From assembly GCA_002427325.1 (NCBI GenBank), contig DIQS01000070.1, positions 72,172 to 80,242 on the forward strand: a DNA stretch of 8,071 nucleotides. The letters are read 5' to 3'. The notes beneath the pieces were generated by a model, which saw nothing but the letters and a program-made list of their open reading frames with translations, did not search any database and had not been told where the DNA came from. Made by a program: the position numbers and the translations under genes. Shown here in pieces: positions 1-8,009 of this stretch (position 1 is its first letter; each line of letters starts with the position of its first letter). Origin of the DNA: Cloacimonetes bacterium UBA5456 (GTDB lineage: Bacteria; Cloacimonadota; Cloacimonadia; Cloacimonadales; Cloacimonadaceae).

Positions 1-70
1 ATCATGACCAGAACCCAGTAAGGAAGCTGTGGAAAAAGGGCAAGAAATCACAGGGGATTCTCGCAAAAAA

Positions 71-88
71 ATGCCATCAATTTGGCAT
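71..88. repeat. Short perfect inverted repeat in the cls leader
   Basis: ATGCCA at 71-76 and TGGCAT at 83-88 are exact reverse complements around a 6-base loop (TCAATT). On the plus strand the element follows a run of A; read on the minus strand it is a hairpin followed by about seven T, the layout of a weak intrinsic terminator. It could equally be an operator for a dimeric repressor, or chance in A/T-rich DNA. No minus-strand gene nearby would need a terminator here. Confidence 0.4.
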
Positions 89-127
89 AATCTACATAAA
101 AAAACACTGCTTTTTCTCCGAAATCTT

Positions 128-177
128 TATACTAAGTTCATTCTTTGCTTGACAGCAAAATACAATTTTACATGCTT
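128..177 (+). promoter_or_regulatory. Candidate promoter region for the cls-addBA unit (weak)
   Basis: A perfect TTGACA lies at 149-154, but the hexamers 16-17 bases downstream (around 171-177, CATGCT or ATGCTT) match the -10 consensus poorly. Two good -10-like hexamers, TATACT at 128-133 and TACAAT at 161-166, lack a convincing -35 box at normal spacing. The area is the only upstream DNA in the window and lies 50-100 bases before the cls start, so a promoter here is plausible. The exact boxes are not settled, and transcription could also come from further upstream. Confidence 0.25.
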
Positions 178-212
178 GCAAAAAGTCTTGCTTACGAATA
201 ATGATGCGTAAA

Positions 213-223
213 AAGGAGGTGAT
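213..223 (+). promoter_or_regulatory. Strong ribosome binding site that sets the cls start at GTG 225
   Basis: AAGGAGGTGAT at 213-223 is a near-full complement of the usual bacterial 16S rRNA 3' end. The GGAGG core (215-219) sits 5 bases before an in-frame GTG at 225-227. The upstream in-frame ATG codons at 201 and 204 lie before this site and have no comparable site of their own, so GTG 225 is the likelier start. Confidence 0.75.
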
Positions 224-224
224 A

Positions 225-1790
225 GTGCTTTCACACAAGAGTTTGGACACCGTTTTGATGTTTTTGGCGTTTGCCATGATCATGCTGCTCGTAGCTTCTG
301 CTTCGCAACTCGTCTTCGGCGGCGATATTTGGGGCACTTTCACCGGCTTTACGATCAAGATTATCTCTGCCATTCATGGTATCACGATCTTGCTGATCAT
401 CATTATTCTCGTCTTTGAGAACTCCTCGCCGGTGCATACTTTAGCGTGGATCATGGTGCTGCTTTTCCTGCCCGTAATAGGCTTTATTCTATATCTTTTC
501 TTTGGGCGAAATTGGCGTCAGATCAAGCTTTTCAGCCAGAAAGAGATGTTTGATAACGAGGCTTTGGACAATATCTACCAACATTTTCCGGAGGCCTCGG
601 AAGCACTTTTGGAGAGCGGTTTTGAGCGAAAGCTGTATCGCCTCTTAAAAAGAAACAGCAAAGCCATCCTCTCTATTCACAATGATATAGAGATCATCAG
701 CGATACAAATATGGCCTTTAATGCCATCCTCAACGGCATCCGTTCTGCCCGAAAACACATACATCTCGTGTTCTTTTCCGTTGCCGCAGACAGCACTGGG
801 GACATCCTCAAAGACCTCCTCATCGAAAAGGCGAAAGCGGGAGTGGAAGTGCGTTTCATTTATGACGATGTGGCGTGTTGGAACTTGCCGCGTTCTTTCA
901 AGAAAGAGCTCAAAGATGCCGGAGTGGCATTTGTGCCCTTCATGCCTGTGTGGATTCCTTTTCTCAACAGCCGGATGAACTATCGTAACCATCGCAAACT
1001 CGTGATTGTGGATAGCAAGGTGGCATTTCTCGGCGGACTCAATATCGGCGACAAATATCTGGGGAAAGACCCCTATTTTGGCTATTGGCGCGATTCGCTC
1101 GCCGTCTTTCGCGGGGAAAATATCTTCAGTTTACAGGCGATATTTTTGGAAGACTGGTATTTCGTCAGCAAAGAAAATCTGCTCACCAAAGAGCACATGG
1201 ATAAATACTTAGCACCCGTTCTAAATCACAAAGTTTCCAACATCTCGCCTGTGCAGATGATAGCCAGCGGGCCGGATACAAATCATGCAAATATCTTGCA
1301 ATTATACTTTTCGGCAATCGCCAGCGCAAAATATTCCATCCGCATCAATACTCCCTATCTCATCCTCAATGAAGCCCTGCTCATGGCGCTCAAAACTGCG
1401 GCTATCAGCGGCGTTAAGGTGCAGATCATCGTTCCGCACAATGCGGATCACTTCGTGGTCTTTTGGGGCTCGCGCTCCTATTTTCAGGAGCTTTTGGAGG
1501 TCGGGGTGGAAATCTTTGAATATACGCGCGGATTTATGCACGCCAAGATTCTCATCGTGGACGACGAGGTCTTGGGGCTGGGCACGGCAAATATGGACTT
1601 GCGTAGTTTTAACCACAATTTTGAGCTAACTTCGCTTATCTACGAGGATTCGCTGATCGACAAAGCCAGCGATGCTTTCAGCGAAGACCTCACATTTAGC
1701 CGGCGTATTGACCTCGAGGAATTCTCGCGCCGCAACATCATTGAGCGCAGCAAAGAGTCGATTTGCCGCCTCTTATCACCTCTTTTATAA
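225..1790 (+). CDS. cls: Cardiolipin synthase (phospholipase D family), membrane-bound
   Basis: This 521-residue protein is predicted to make cardiolipin from two phosphatidylglycerol molecules (releasing glycerol) in the cytoplasmic membrane. Seen in the sequence: three hydrophobic segments at about residues 9-31, 44-64 and 73-93. The last two form the typical Cls N-terminal (PLDNc) region, with a conserved TLAWI stretch and LYLFFGRN. Two phospholipase D HKD motifs follow: H256-x-K258-x4-D263 (then GGLNIGDKY) and H439-x-K441-x4-D446 (then GTANMDLRSF). Both catalytic histidines are present, so the enzyme looks active. Bacterial Cls proteins are usually about 480-510 residues; the small excess is the extra N-terminal hydrophobic segment. 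The start is GTG 225 on ribosome-site evidence; ATG 201 or 204 would add up to eight residues. The addB-like gene follows after 11 bases, suggesting co-transcription. Family assignment is secure; which Cls subtype or exact substrate pair is not. Confidence 0.95.
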   Translation: MLSHKSLDTVLMFLAFAMIMLLVASASQLVFGGDIWGTFTGFTIKIISAIHGITILLIIIILVFENSSPVHTLAWIMVLLFLPVIGFILYLFFGRNWRQIKLFSQKEMFDNEALDNIYQHFPEASEALLESGFERKLYRLLKRNSKAILSIHNDIEIISDTNMAFNAILNGIRSARKHIHLVFFSVAADSTGDILKDLLIEKAKAGVEVRFIYDDVACWNLPRSFKKELKDAGVAFVPFMPVWIPFLNSRMNYRNHRKLVIVDSKVAFLGGLNIGDKYLGKDPYFGYWRDSLAVFRGENIFSLQAIFLEDWYFVSKENLLTKEHMDKYLAPVLNHKVSNISPVQMIASGPDTNHANILQLYFSAIASAKYSIRINTPYLILNEALLMALKTAAISGVKVQIIVPHNADHFVVFWGSRSYFQELLEVGVEIFEYTRGFMHAKILIVDDEVLGLGTANMDLRSFNHNFELTSLIYEDSLIDKASDAFSEDLTFSRRIDLEEFSRRNIIERSKESICRLLSPLL

Positions 1791-1795
1791 AGGAG
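1789..1795 (+). promoter_or_regulatory. Ribosome binding site of the addB-like gene
   Basis: AAAGGAG overlaps the last two bases of the cls stop codon (TAA, 1788-1790) and lies 6 bases before ATG 1802. It decides the start: an in-frame ATG at 1763 would lie inside cls and has no such site. Confidence 0.75.
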
Positions 1796-1801
1796 TATTC
1801 T

Positions 1802-4609
1802 ATGAAAATTATCGCTGTTGATTTCAGAGATGACCTGATTCGCGAGGCTTTTACCCTCATCAGAAATAAGACGATCTTGATCTTCCCAACCCGCGTGGCG
1901 GCGGAACTTGCTCGCAAAGAATATGAAAAGAATTGGCAACTCTTGGATATTCAGTGGCTTGCGATGGAAGAATTCAAGGATAGTCTGTGTTTTCCAGAGC
2001 AGCCGCTGGTTGCCGACGACAAGAGACTTCTGGCACTCTATCAGGTTCTCACTGAAGAAGATAAGGCATATTTCCACATCTCGGACTACGATGATTTGGT
2101 GAGCTGGGGGATCAATTTCTTTAAGTTCTTGGATGAAAATCAGGAGGCGGGCTATGATGCGCTGGCGCTGGAAAAGCTCATAGAATTGGAGCTGCGCATG
2201 CGAGAGTGGCAGGAAGATCACATCATTAGGCTTGCACAGATAGTATTGCGCTATAAGGAGTTCATTGGCGAAAGAGGCTTCACCGATAAGGTCTTCGTTT
2301 CTCTGCCCGAAAGCACGGAAATCCCCTTCACGGGCAAGCGGATCATGGTCATAAATCAATATTATTACAGCCCGCGCGAGGAAGAATTGCTCCGGCGTTG
2401 CAAAGATGGTGGCAATGAGCTAATCCTTTTCTATCATGGGATTAAGCCTAAAGAGGGCAAGCTCAATGTCGAGGCATTTGATGCGCGAAAAGCTTGGGAA
2501 AGTCTTACAGAAAAGCCGAATATCCGCTTGATGCATTGTGCCAATGAGGACGCTGCGGCACTGGAATTCATCCGCCGGCAGAGCCCCAAAGATGCCGCTG
2601 TCATCATCGACAACCAGTTTTTAAATAGCTCATATTCCGCATATTTCCCGCGGGAACTCGTGAGCCCGCTGAATGTCTTTCCCATCGTGCATAGCAATTG
2701 GTTTCGCATGCTCTCTTTCATGCGCGAGCTCGCCTTGGATACTTCCACAAATAAGGGTTTTGTGCCGCTTGCCATCATCATGCGCTATTGTTTTGATATC
2801 AGGCTAAATCAAAGCCTCGTTGAGGGTTGGGATGAAATTAAACAAGAAGAATTGAGGAAGGCAATCTTCAAACTCAGTGACAATCAAGTGCTCTATTTTG
2901 ACATCGAAAAAGAGCGGAACTTCGGCTTGAAACTGGTTGATGGGCACAAAAAAAGCACCGAATTGGTGCTGTATGAACTCTTGGAAAAGCTTTTTGATAT
3001 CCTGAAAAAAGTCTTGGCGCAGACCAATGTGGATCAGCTCATCGGTCTGATTGATAATGAACTCAATCCACAGGACTTTTGTGGCGTGGTGGAGATAGAA
3101 AAAAGCCATATCCTGGAAGAAATCTGGAAGGCTTTGGCAAACTTCGCTACCGCCGAGAAGCTGGGTATAGTCAGTGATTGGCACGATATCTTCGACAATC
3201 CCGGCGCAGGAATCTTTGCGCTGTGGGTAGATTTTGTGAAGTCTCAACGCCTGAAATTCATCCCCAAAACTCACACGAAAAGTTGGGGCGTCTCAAACCT
3301 CTTTGATAGTCGCAATCGCATCTATCCCAATGTCGCATTCCTGCAGTGTGTGGAAGGGACCATGCCTCAAAATCCGGCGCCGACTTGGCTGCTCAACGAA
3401 GCGCAAAAGCATAGGCTGGGATTTCTGGCTTATGACACTATTCGCGCTTGGGAACGCTATTACTTCATGAGGCTGGTCTTCCTCGCCAAAGAGGTTGATA
3501 TATATACATATAGCAATGTTGAGGAGAACGTTCATCCCAGCAGTTTTGTGGAAGAACTCTGCAGCTTTGTGGACGGCCTTGAGATGCAAAGGGGAGATCA
3601 TGCGCTCAATAAACTTGACGTTCGGGAGCTTTTTGACTCGCGTCCGCAGATTTGCCCGGCTGAAAGCATGGATTTCATTAGCCAAAACCCCGCCTTCCTC
3701 AAAGAGCCGGATGAGCACTTCTACTATCTTGCCGCAAGCCCGCAAACCGACTTCAATGGGAACAAAACCATAGAGTTTGGCAGCGATTCTCTCATCCGAC
3801 TCTGTGTGAATCCCTTTGTTTGGTATATCCATAACAATCGCCGTATCAGGGCGCTGGAGACAGAGCTCAAAGAGACGATACAGCCCTTGCTTTTCGGTAG
3901 TCTCATGCACAAGTATTTCGAAGAAGTTTTAGGGCTGAAAACACGGAAAATTGACCGCATAGAGCAGTTGGAAAGCCTGTTTACAGACAAGACATTTCTC
4001 AAAGATAAACTGATTGAACTGATTGATTCGCCGGAGTTTAGATATAAGATTCCCAAGAACTATAACAGCGACTTCCTCCGAGATATCATCAGCGATAGGC
4101 TGGTCTTGTCCCTGCAAGAGTTCTATCATGAATTCATGAGGGTGTCTCTTAGAAGTCAAAGCTTCTCGATGATGCCGGAAAACTCTGACATTCCGGGCGA
4201 GAAAAACCTGCTTAAAGCCCTGTCTCCGCCGGATGATTATCAGGAAGAATATCTCCCGAAACTCAATGGTAGAGCGGATCTTCGCATCAATGCACAGAGT
4301 GACTATTTCATCATAGACTTCAAGACGGGCGGGGCAGACTATCGCCAGCTTGCTTTCTATGAATGGCTCTATGAAGACTTTTTCGCCGGAAAGGAGGTGC
4401 TGTCTGTCTTTTGGAGGATTCTCGACATGAGCATAGACGCAGAACAAAACATAAATGATAAGAAAAAGGCTAAGTTTAAAGAGGACATATTTGAGGGCTT
4501 AACGCGTTGTATCCAATATGGTTATGAGGTTCCCGAGAGGGGCGCCGGACGCGATATGCTCCAAACGATCACACGCGGCGATCTCATCGTGCAGGGGGCA
4601 CAAAAATGA
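1802..4609 (+). CDS. addB: AddB-like subunit of helicase-nuclease, PD-(D/E)XK exonuclease
   Basis: This 935-residue protein is predicted to be the AddB partner of the AddA homologue encoded next, acting in end resection of double-strand breaks. The N-terminus carries an FPTR motif (28-31, then VAAELARKEY) typical of divergent AddB proteins, but no Walker A P-loop, so this half is probably a non-ATPase helicase fold. A helicase-like landmark, V-EGTMP (518-522) followed by W-LLNE and HRLGF, matches the AddB/UvrD C-terminal region. The nuclease domain is intact: H703 (in LMHKYFEE), D826 (GRADLRI), D839-x-K841 (IIDFKTG) and Q849-x3-Y853. Cys668 (in LCVNPF) sits where AddB has its first cluster cysteine, but only one cysteine (Cys903) follows the nuclease core, so the usual C-terminal cysteine triplet is absent. 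Length is shorter than Firmicute AddB (about 1,160). ATG 1802 was chosen for its ribosome site. It overlaps addA by four bases. Nuclease family is certain; the AddB name rests on architecture and partner. Confidence 0.85.
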   Translation: MKIIAVDFRDDLIREAFTLIRNKTILIFPTRVAAELARKEYEKNWQLLDIQWLAMEEFKDSLCFPEQPLVADDKRLLALYQVLTEEDKAYFHISDYDDLVSWGINFFKFLDENQEAGYDALALEKLIELELRMREWQEDHIIRLAQIVLRYKEFIGERGFTDKVFVSLPESTEIPFTGKRIMVINQYYYSPREEELLRRCKDGGNELILFYHGIKPKEGKLNVEAFDARKAWESLTEKPNIRLMHCANEDAAALEFIRRQSPKDAAVIIDNQFLNSSYSAYFPRELVSPLNVFPIVHSNWFRMLSFMRELALDTSTNKGFVPLAIIMRYCFDIRLNQSLVEGWDEIKQEELRKAIFKLSDNQVLYFDIEKERNFGLKLVDGHKKSTELVLYELLEKLFDILKKVLAQTNVDQLIGLIDNELNPQDFCGVVEIEKSHILEEIWKALANFATAEKLGIVSDWHDIFDNPGAGIFALWVDFVKSQRLKFIPKTHTKSWGVSNLFDSRNRIYPNVAFLQCVEGTMPQNPAPTWLLNEAQKHRLGFLAYDTIRAWERYYFMRLVFLAKEVDIYTYSNVEENVHPSSFVEELCSFVDGLEMQRGDHALNKLDVRELFDSRPQICPAESMDFISQNPAFLKEPDEHFYYLAASPQTDFNGNKTIEFGSDSLIRLCVNPFVWYIHNNRRIRALETELKETIQPLLFGSLMHKYFEEVLGLKTRKIDRIEQLESLFTDKTFLKDKLIELIDSPEFRYKIPKNYNSDFLRDIISDRLVLSLQEFYHEFMRVSLRSQSFSMMPENSDIPGEKNLLKALSPPDDYQEEYLPKLNGRADLRINAQSDYFIIDFKTGGADYRQLAFYEWLYEDFFAGKEVLSVFWRILDMSIDAEQNINDKKKAKFKEDIFEGLTRCIQYGYEVPERGAGRDMLQTITRGDLIVQGAQK
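4593..4598 (+). promoter_or_regulatory. Ribosome binding site of addA, inside the end of the addB-like gene
   Basis: AGGGGG lies 7 bases before ATG 4606 within the last codons of the upstream gene. With the ATGA stop/start overlap at 4606-4609 it suggests translational coupling, which would keep the two subunits in similar amounts. Confidence 0.55.
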
Positions 4610-7600
4610 ATAAGAGATTTGAAAATAGAATAATCACTGCAAGCGCAGGAACGGGAAAGACATACAGACTTTCCTTGGAGTATATTGCCATCATTCTCAA
4701 GTATTTTGAACATCCTGATTTTAGCCTTGATAGCATACTCGCCATCACTTTCACGCGCAAAGCAACCGCCGAGATCAGGCAAGAGATCATCAAACATCTC
4801 GATGGCCTCATCGCAGGAGATAATCCCGCTCTCATCAAAGCTTTGACAGATATCTTTCCTCTGAGCGAGGACGGACTCACCGACCAGCAAAGGAGCATAC
4901 TATCCCTTGCCAAGTTGCAGATTCTCACCGATCAGAGAAACCTGCAAATCATGACTATTGATAGCTATACGGGCAATATCTTTCGCAATATCGTGAGACC
5001 GCAACGCAGCATAGATGACTATGATTTAGACGAGAATGCGGTCAATAAACGCATGCCTTTCCTCTTGGATCATCTGATGAGGCCGGAGTTTCGTGAGCGT
5101 ATAGACTCCCTGCTCTCGCGGCGGGTCAAACGCAATCTCGATAGCTATGAAGATATGTTCAGCATGCTCATCGAAAACCGCTGGCTCTATTTCCTCATCA
5201 AAGAATGCTATGTGGGACAAAAGCCCGAGAGACAGGATGTGTCGCAGGGTTTTAGAGATAGCTGCGATGCGCTCTTTGTCCTCCTTGAAGCCGCAAGGGA
5301 AGCGAAGGGCAAGGGCTGGAAAGACATACTCAAGGTCGCCATCAGGAACTTCTTCGTGGAACTGCCTGAAAGCAAGGATGCCTTTGTGGATGCACTTGTG
5401 GCTTTCAGCAAGGATTCCTATCGTGCACTCAAGCTCTTCGGCGTGATGAAAAGTGGTGCTTTCTATGACTCTCGCTCTATCGCCAAAGACTCTAAAGAAG
5501 AGGCGTTACAGCTTCATGAAGAGCTCGCCTCGGCACTCGCAACGCTGATCTATAACGACTTTCTCATCCCCGAGCAAGAAGAGATTATCGCCGTCTGGGA
5601 GATCATCCTCAAAGAATATGACTTGCTGATCTATCGCTATAAAGACCTGACTTATTCGGATATCACATGGCTCACTTTCGAGACTCTTCACATGGCGGAA
5701 TCCGAGCTTAAACGCGGTGAATTGATGCCGGACAACGAGTTCTATGAGTTCCTGACCCACAGGACGCGCTTCATGCTCATCGATGAGTTTCAGGATACTT
5801 CGCTCTTGCAATTCAAGATTCTAAAGCCTATCATGGAAGAAGTTTGCGCCGGTATAGGCAGCAAAGAGTTCGGCGGTGTCATCATCGTGGGCGATCAAAA
5901 ACAATCCATCTACGGCTGGAGAGGCGGCGAGCGAGAGCTGCTCATCAAGCTCAGAGACATCGTTCCACCGCTGAGAAACGTAGAACCGGATAGTCTCAAA
6001 TTAAGCTATCGCTCTTCTCCCGATATGATGGACTTTATCAATAGGATATTCACGTCGGACATCTTGCATAGCTATCTGCAGTCAAAAGATTTGAGCTGGC
6101 AATATGACCCCGTCTTTTCTGCCCTTGATGACTCTTCAACAAACATCTCTACCACAGTGTTTGCCTATGATCGATATAGAGGAGAGAAGTATCTTAGCTA
6201 TAAACACTTTGTGGAAGACGTCGTGCTTAAACACATAGAGGATCACGGCGAAGACCAGAGCTGTGCCATCATCTGCCGTAAAGGTGCGCAACTCGCCACT
6301 ATCCAGCAACTCTTGCAAGAAAAGGGAATAGCAGGAGTGTTCCAGCCTTCTGCGCGCATCACCGAACATAGGCTGGTAAGTCCCCTATATTCATGGCTTC
6401 GCTTCGTGGCGTTCCGGGATTGGATAGACCTTCTCAGCTTCTTGCGCAGCGACTATCTGCTCCTTTCCTCCAGCGTGCTCAAGGAGCTTATAGATGCGAT
6501 CTACAGCCTTGAAACCAAGCCTCAATCAGCCACGGAACTCCCTGAAGAGCTGAGCTTCTTCCTCGAGCTTGCCGCCAAACACAAAGAGATGAGCCCTTAT
6601 AACATCATCCGCGAGATATCTCAGCTTTGCCTGCGCGACATAGATAGAGTGGCAGAGCGCGACCTCTTGAACCTACACCAATTCCAAAAGATTGTCAAGA
6701 GCTGGGAGACACAGCAGCCTGAGCAGAGCCTCAAAACGGCTGAGTTCCTCGACTATCTCTCCAAAAACATCAAGGACGAGACCTTCAAACAGGTGAGCGT
6801 AGAGGGCGGCACTCAGATTCAGCTTCTCACGATACACAAGTCCAAAGGCTTGCAGTTTGATAAAGTCTTCTTCTACTATGATCTTGACACCAGCGGCTCG
6901 CATCAAAAAGACCTCTCTTGGGCTATCGAATATGAAGACGACAGTTTTAATGATATCAAAGACTATGTTCTTACCTACCACTATGATAGCATACTCTCTC
7001 ACTGTCCCAAGAGCGAGATCTGGGAGCGCAAGGAAAACCTCGCCCTCTTGGAAGAGCTGAACAATCTCTACGTGGCTTTCACTCGCGCCAAGACCGGATT
7101 GCACATCTTCTTTGGCTATCCCAGCACCAAGGCTTTTGACGAGTATTTGGAAGATAGACGAAAGAAAGACAATATCAGTCTCTCCTTGAACATGGTGGAG
7201 GCTTGCTTAACTTCAATAGACAGCGAGGCGACTGCTCTCTTAGAAGATGGCGATCTCGGCGCTTGCTTCGTTAAAAGCCATATCACAAGCCACACGAAAG
7301 ACAAGAAAGCAAAAGAGAAGACAGCCCCGTCCGCAGAAGAAAAGAGCTCAGAAAGCATGCCGACAAGAACACTCATCACAGCCAGCCCCCATGCGATCGA
7401 CTGGGACGAGATTGAAGACGTGCCCAAGCCCAAGATAGCTTCCCATCGTGAGTTATATGTAGAAAGAAAGAGCTCTCTGCGCGGCACCATCATCCACGAC
7501 TATCTCAGTTTCATTAAGTATGACCTCGAAGAAGAACACCGCGAGGCGCGAAGCTTTACCTTGCGTCGCTATGGCTCGATCTTGCCCATAAACGAACTAA

Positions 7601-7884
7601 ACGAACTCTTTGCCGCCATCACCGATGAGATAAAAAGCATGCCCGCTATCTTCTCAAAAGACAATGACATGGTGCTCACCGAATACTCGATTGCTGACTT
7701 TCGCATTGACCGGATAATGGTGGACAGCAAGCAAAAGAGGGTGATCGTGATAGACTTCAAGACGGGTGCCATCGATGAAGAAAACGAGCAGCTAAGTGAA
7801 TATATCGAAGTCCTCAAGGCCATGCCCACGCTTCAAGGATACACTTTTGAGCAGGAATATATCTCTATCATGAAGAGGATTTAG
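4606..7884 (+). CDS. addA: AddA-like subunit: UvrD/RecB-type helicase with C-terminal nuclease
   Basis: This 1,092-residue cytoplasmic protein is predicted to be the motor and one nuclease of an AddAB complex that unwinds and trims broken DNA ends for RecA-dependent repair. Superfamily 1A helicase motifs appear in order: Walker A ASAGTGKT (12-19), motif Ia (AITFTRKATAEI), Walker B DEFQDT (393-398), motif III GDQKQSIYGWRGG (429-441), motif IV with Y468-R469, motif V TIHKSKGLQF (742-751) and motif VI YVAFTRAK (822-829). A lysine-, glutamate- and serine-rich linker (about 892-925) joins the motor to a PD-(D/E)XK nuclease with H964, D1035 (FRIDRI), D1050-x-K1052 (IDFKTG) and Q1062-x3-Y1066. All catalytic residues are present, so both activities should work. 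Bacillus AddA is about 1,230 residues; this is somewhat shorter. RecB is the main alternative, but no RecC or RecD is visible and the upstream gene also has a nuclease domain, which fits AddAB. The TAG stop lies inside a small palindrome. Confidence 0.93.
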   Translation: MNKRFENRIITASAGTGKTYRLSLEYIAIILKYFEHPDFSLDSILAITFTRKATAEIRQEIIKHLDGLIAGDNPALIKALTDIFPLSEDGLTDQQRSILSLAKLQILTDQRNLQIMTIDSYTGNIFRNIVRPQRSIDDYDLDENAVNKRMPFLLDHLMRPEFRERIDSLLSRRVKRNLDSYEDMFSMLIENRWLYFLIKECYVGQKPERQDVSQGFRDSCDALFVLLEAAREAKGKGWKDILKVAIRNFFVELPESKDAFVDALVAFSKDSYRALKLFGVMKSGAFYDSRSIAKDSKEEALQLHEELASALATLIYNDFLIPEQEEIIAVWEIILKEYDLLIYRYKDLTYSDITWLTFETLHMAESELKRGELMPDNEFYEFLTHRTRFMLIDEFQDTSLLQFKILKPIMEEVCAGIGSKEFGGVIIVGDQKQSIYGWRGGERELLIKLRDIVPPLRNVEPDSLKLSYRSSPDMMDFINRIFTSDILHSYLQSKDLSWQYDPVFSALDDSSTNISTTVFAYDRYRGEKYLSYKHFVEDVVLKHIEDHGEDQSCAIICRKGAQLATIQQLLQEKGIAGVFQPSARITEHRLVSPLYSWLRFVAFRDWIDLLSFLRSDYLLLSSSVLKELIDAIYSLETKPQSATELPEELSFFLELAAKHKEMSPYNIIREISQLCLRDIDRVAERDLLNLHQFQKIVKSWETQQPEQSLKTAEFLDYLSKNIKDETFKQVSVEGGTQIQLLTIHKSKGLQFDKVFFYYDLDTSGSHQKDLSWAIEYEDDSFNDIKDYVLTYHYDSILSHCPKSEIWERKENLALLEELNNLYVAFTRAKTGLHIFFGYPSTKAFDEYLEDRRKKDNISLSLNMVEACLTSIDSEATALLEDGDLGACFVKSHITSHTKDKKAKEKTAPSAEEKSSESMPTRTLITASPHAIDWDEIEDVPKPKIASHRELYVERKSSLRGTIIHDYLSFIKYDLEEEHREARSFTLRRYGSILPINELNELFAAITDEIKSMPAIFSKDNDMVLTEYSIADFRIDRIMVDSKQKRVIVIDFKTGAIDEENEQLSEYIEVLKAMPTLQGYTFEQEYISIMKRI

Positions 7885-7895
7885 CTACGAGCTAA
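7881..7895. repeat. Palindrome overlapping the addA stop codon
   Basis: TTAGCT (7881-7886) and AGCTAA (7890-7895) are exact reverse complements around a 3-base loop (ACG). The TAG stop codon at 7882-7884 is within the left arm. The same TTAGCTACG core recurs downstream, so this is probably the first member of the repeat cluster. Confidence 0.55.
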
Positions 7896-7968
7896 GAGTG
7901 ACGAGAGGGCTACGCTCCTTTCGGGGGATAGGTGGCTGATTTAGCCACGAAGAAGCTACGAGACTTTT

Positions 7969-8009
7969 AGCTACGGGGAGAGGAGCAGATACAGCTTCGC
8001 CCCGTGGCT
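7969..8009 (+). terminator. Strong hairpin after addA, possible end of the operon transcript
   Basis: AGCTACGGGG (7969-7978) pairs with CCCCGTGGCT (8000-8009) over ten base pairs with one G-U pair. An inner five-pair stem (7982-7986 with 7994-7998, one G-U) closes a 7-base loop. It lies 85 bases after the addA stop, where a terminator is expected. No T-run follows at once; the DNA is T-rich only later (8032-8037 and 8041-8046). It could therefore be a transcript-stabilising or pausing structure, or just a member of the repeat cluster. Confidence 0.4.

Noticed and set aside
80..100. Possible sigma-54 promoter (TTTGGCAT)
   Set aside because: The required GC about ten bases after GG at 84-85 is absent.
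1..152. Open frame from the window edge to the stop at 150-152, or a short tail ending at TAA 19-21, as the end of an upstream gene
   Set aside because: Either could be a gene tail, but too little is present to recognise anything, and the residues of the longer frame look like translated A/T-rich spacer.
29..211. 60-codon plus-strand reading frame upstream of cls
   Set aside because: It has no ribosome site and its composition is that of A/T-rich non-coding DNA. No family features are visible, and it overlaps the cls ribosome site.
1763..1801. Longer start for the addB-like gene at ATG 1763
   Set aside because: It would overlap cls by 28 bases with no ribosome site, while ATG 1802 has AAAGGAG at ideal spacing.
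1640..2359. 239-codon minus-strand reading frame spanning the cls/addB junction
   Set aside because: It is antisense to two well-supported genes, shows no recognisable motifs and no ribosome site, and is a by-product of coding bias on the plus strand. The other minus-strand frames opposite addA and addB are rejected on the same grounds.
7588..7606. Short tandem repeat (ACGAACTAA-like, two copies) in addA
   Set aside because: It only encodes a repeated Asn-Glu-Leu in coding sequence and has two imperfect copies, so it is not a meaningful repeat.
4606..7884. Reading the helicase-nuclease pair as an anti-phage defence system
   Set aside because: Both proteins carry the full AddAB architecture in the standard gene order, and no defence-type partner (methylase, sensor, effector) is nearby; housekeeping repair explains them.
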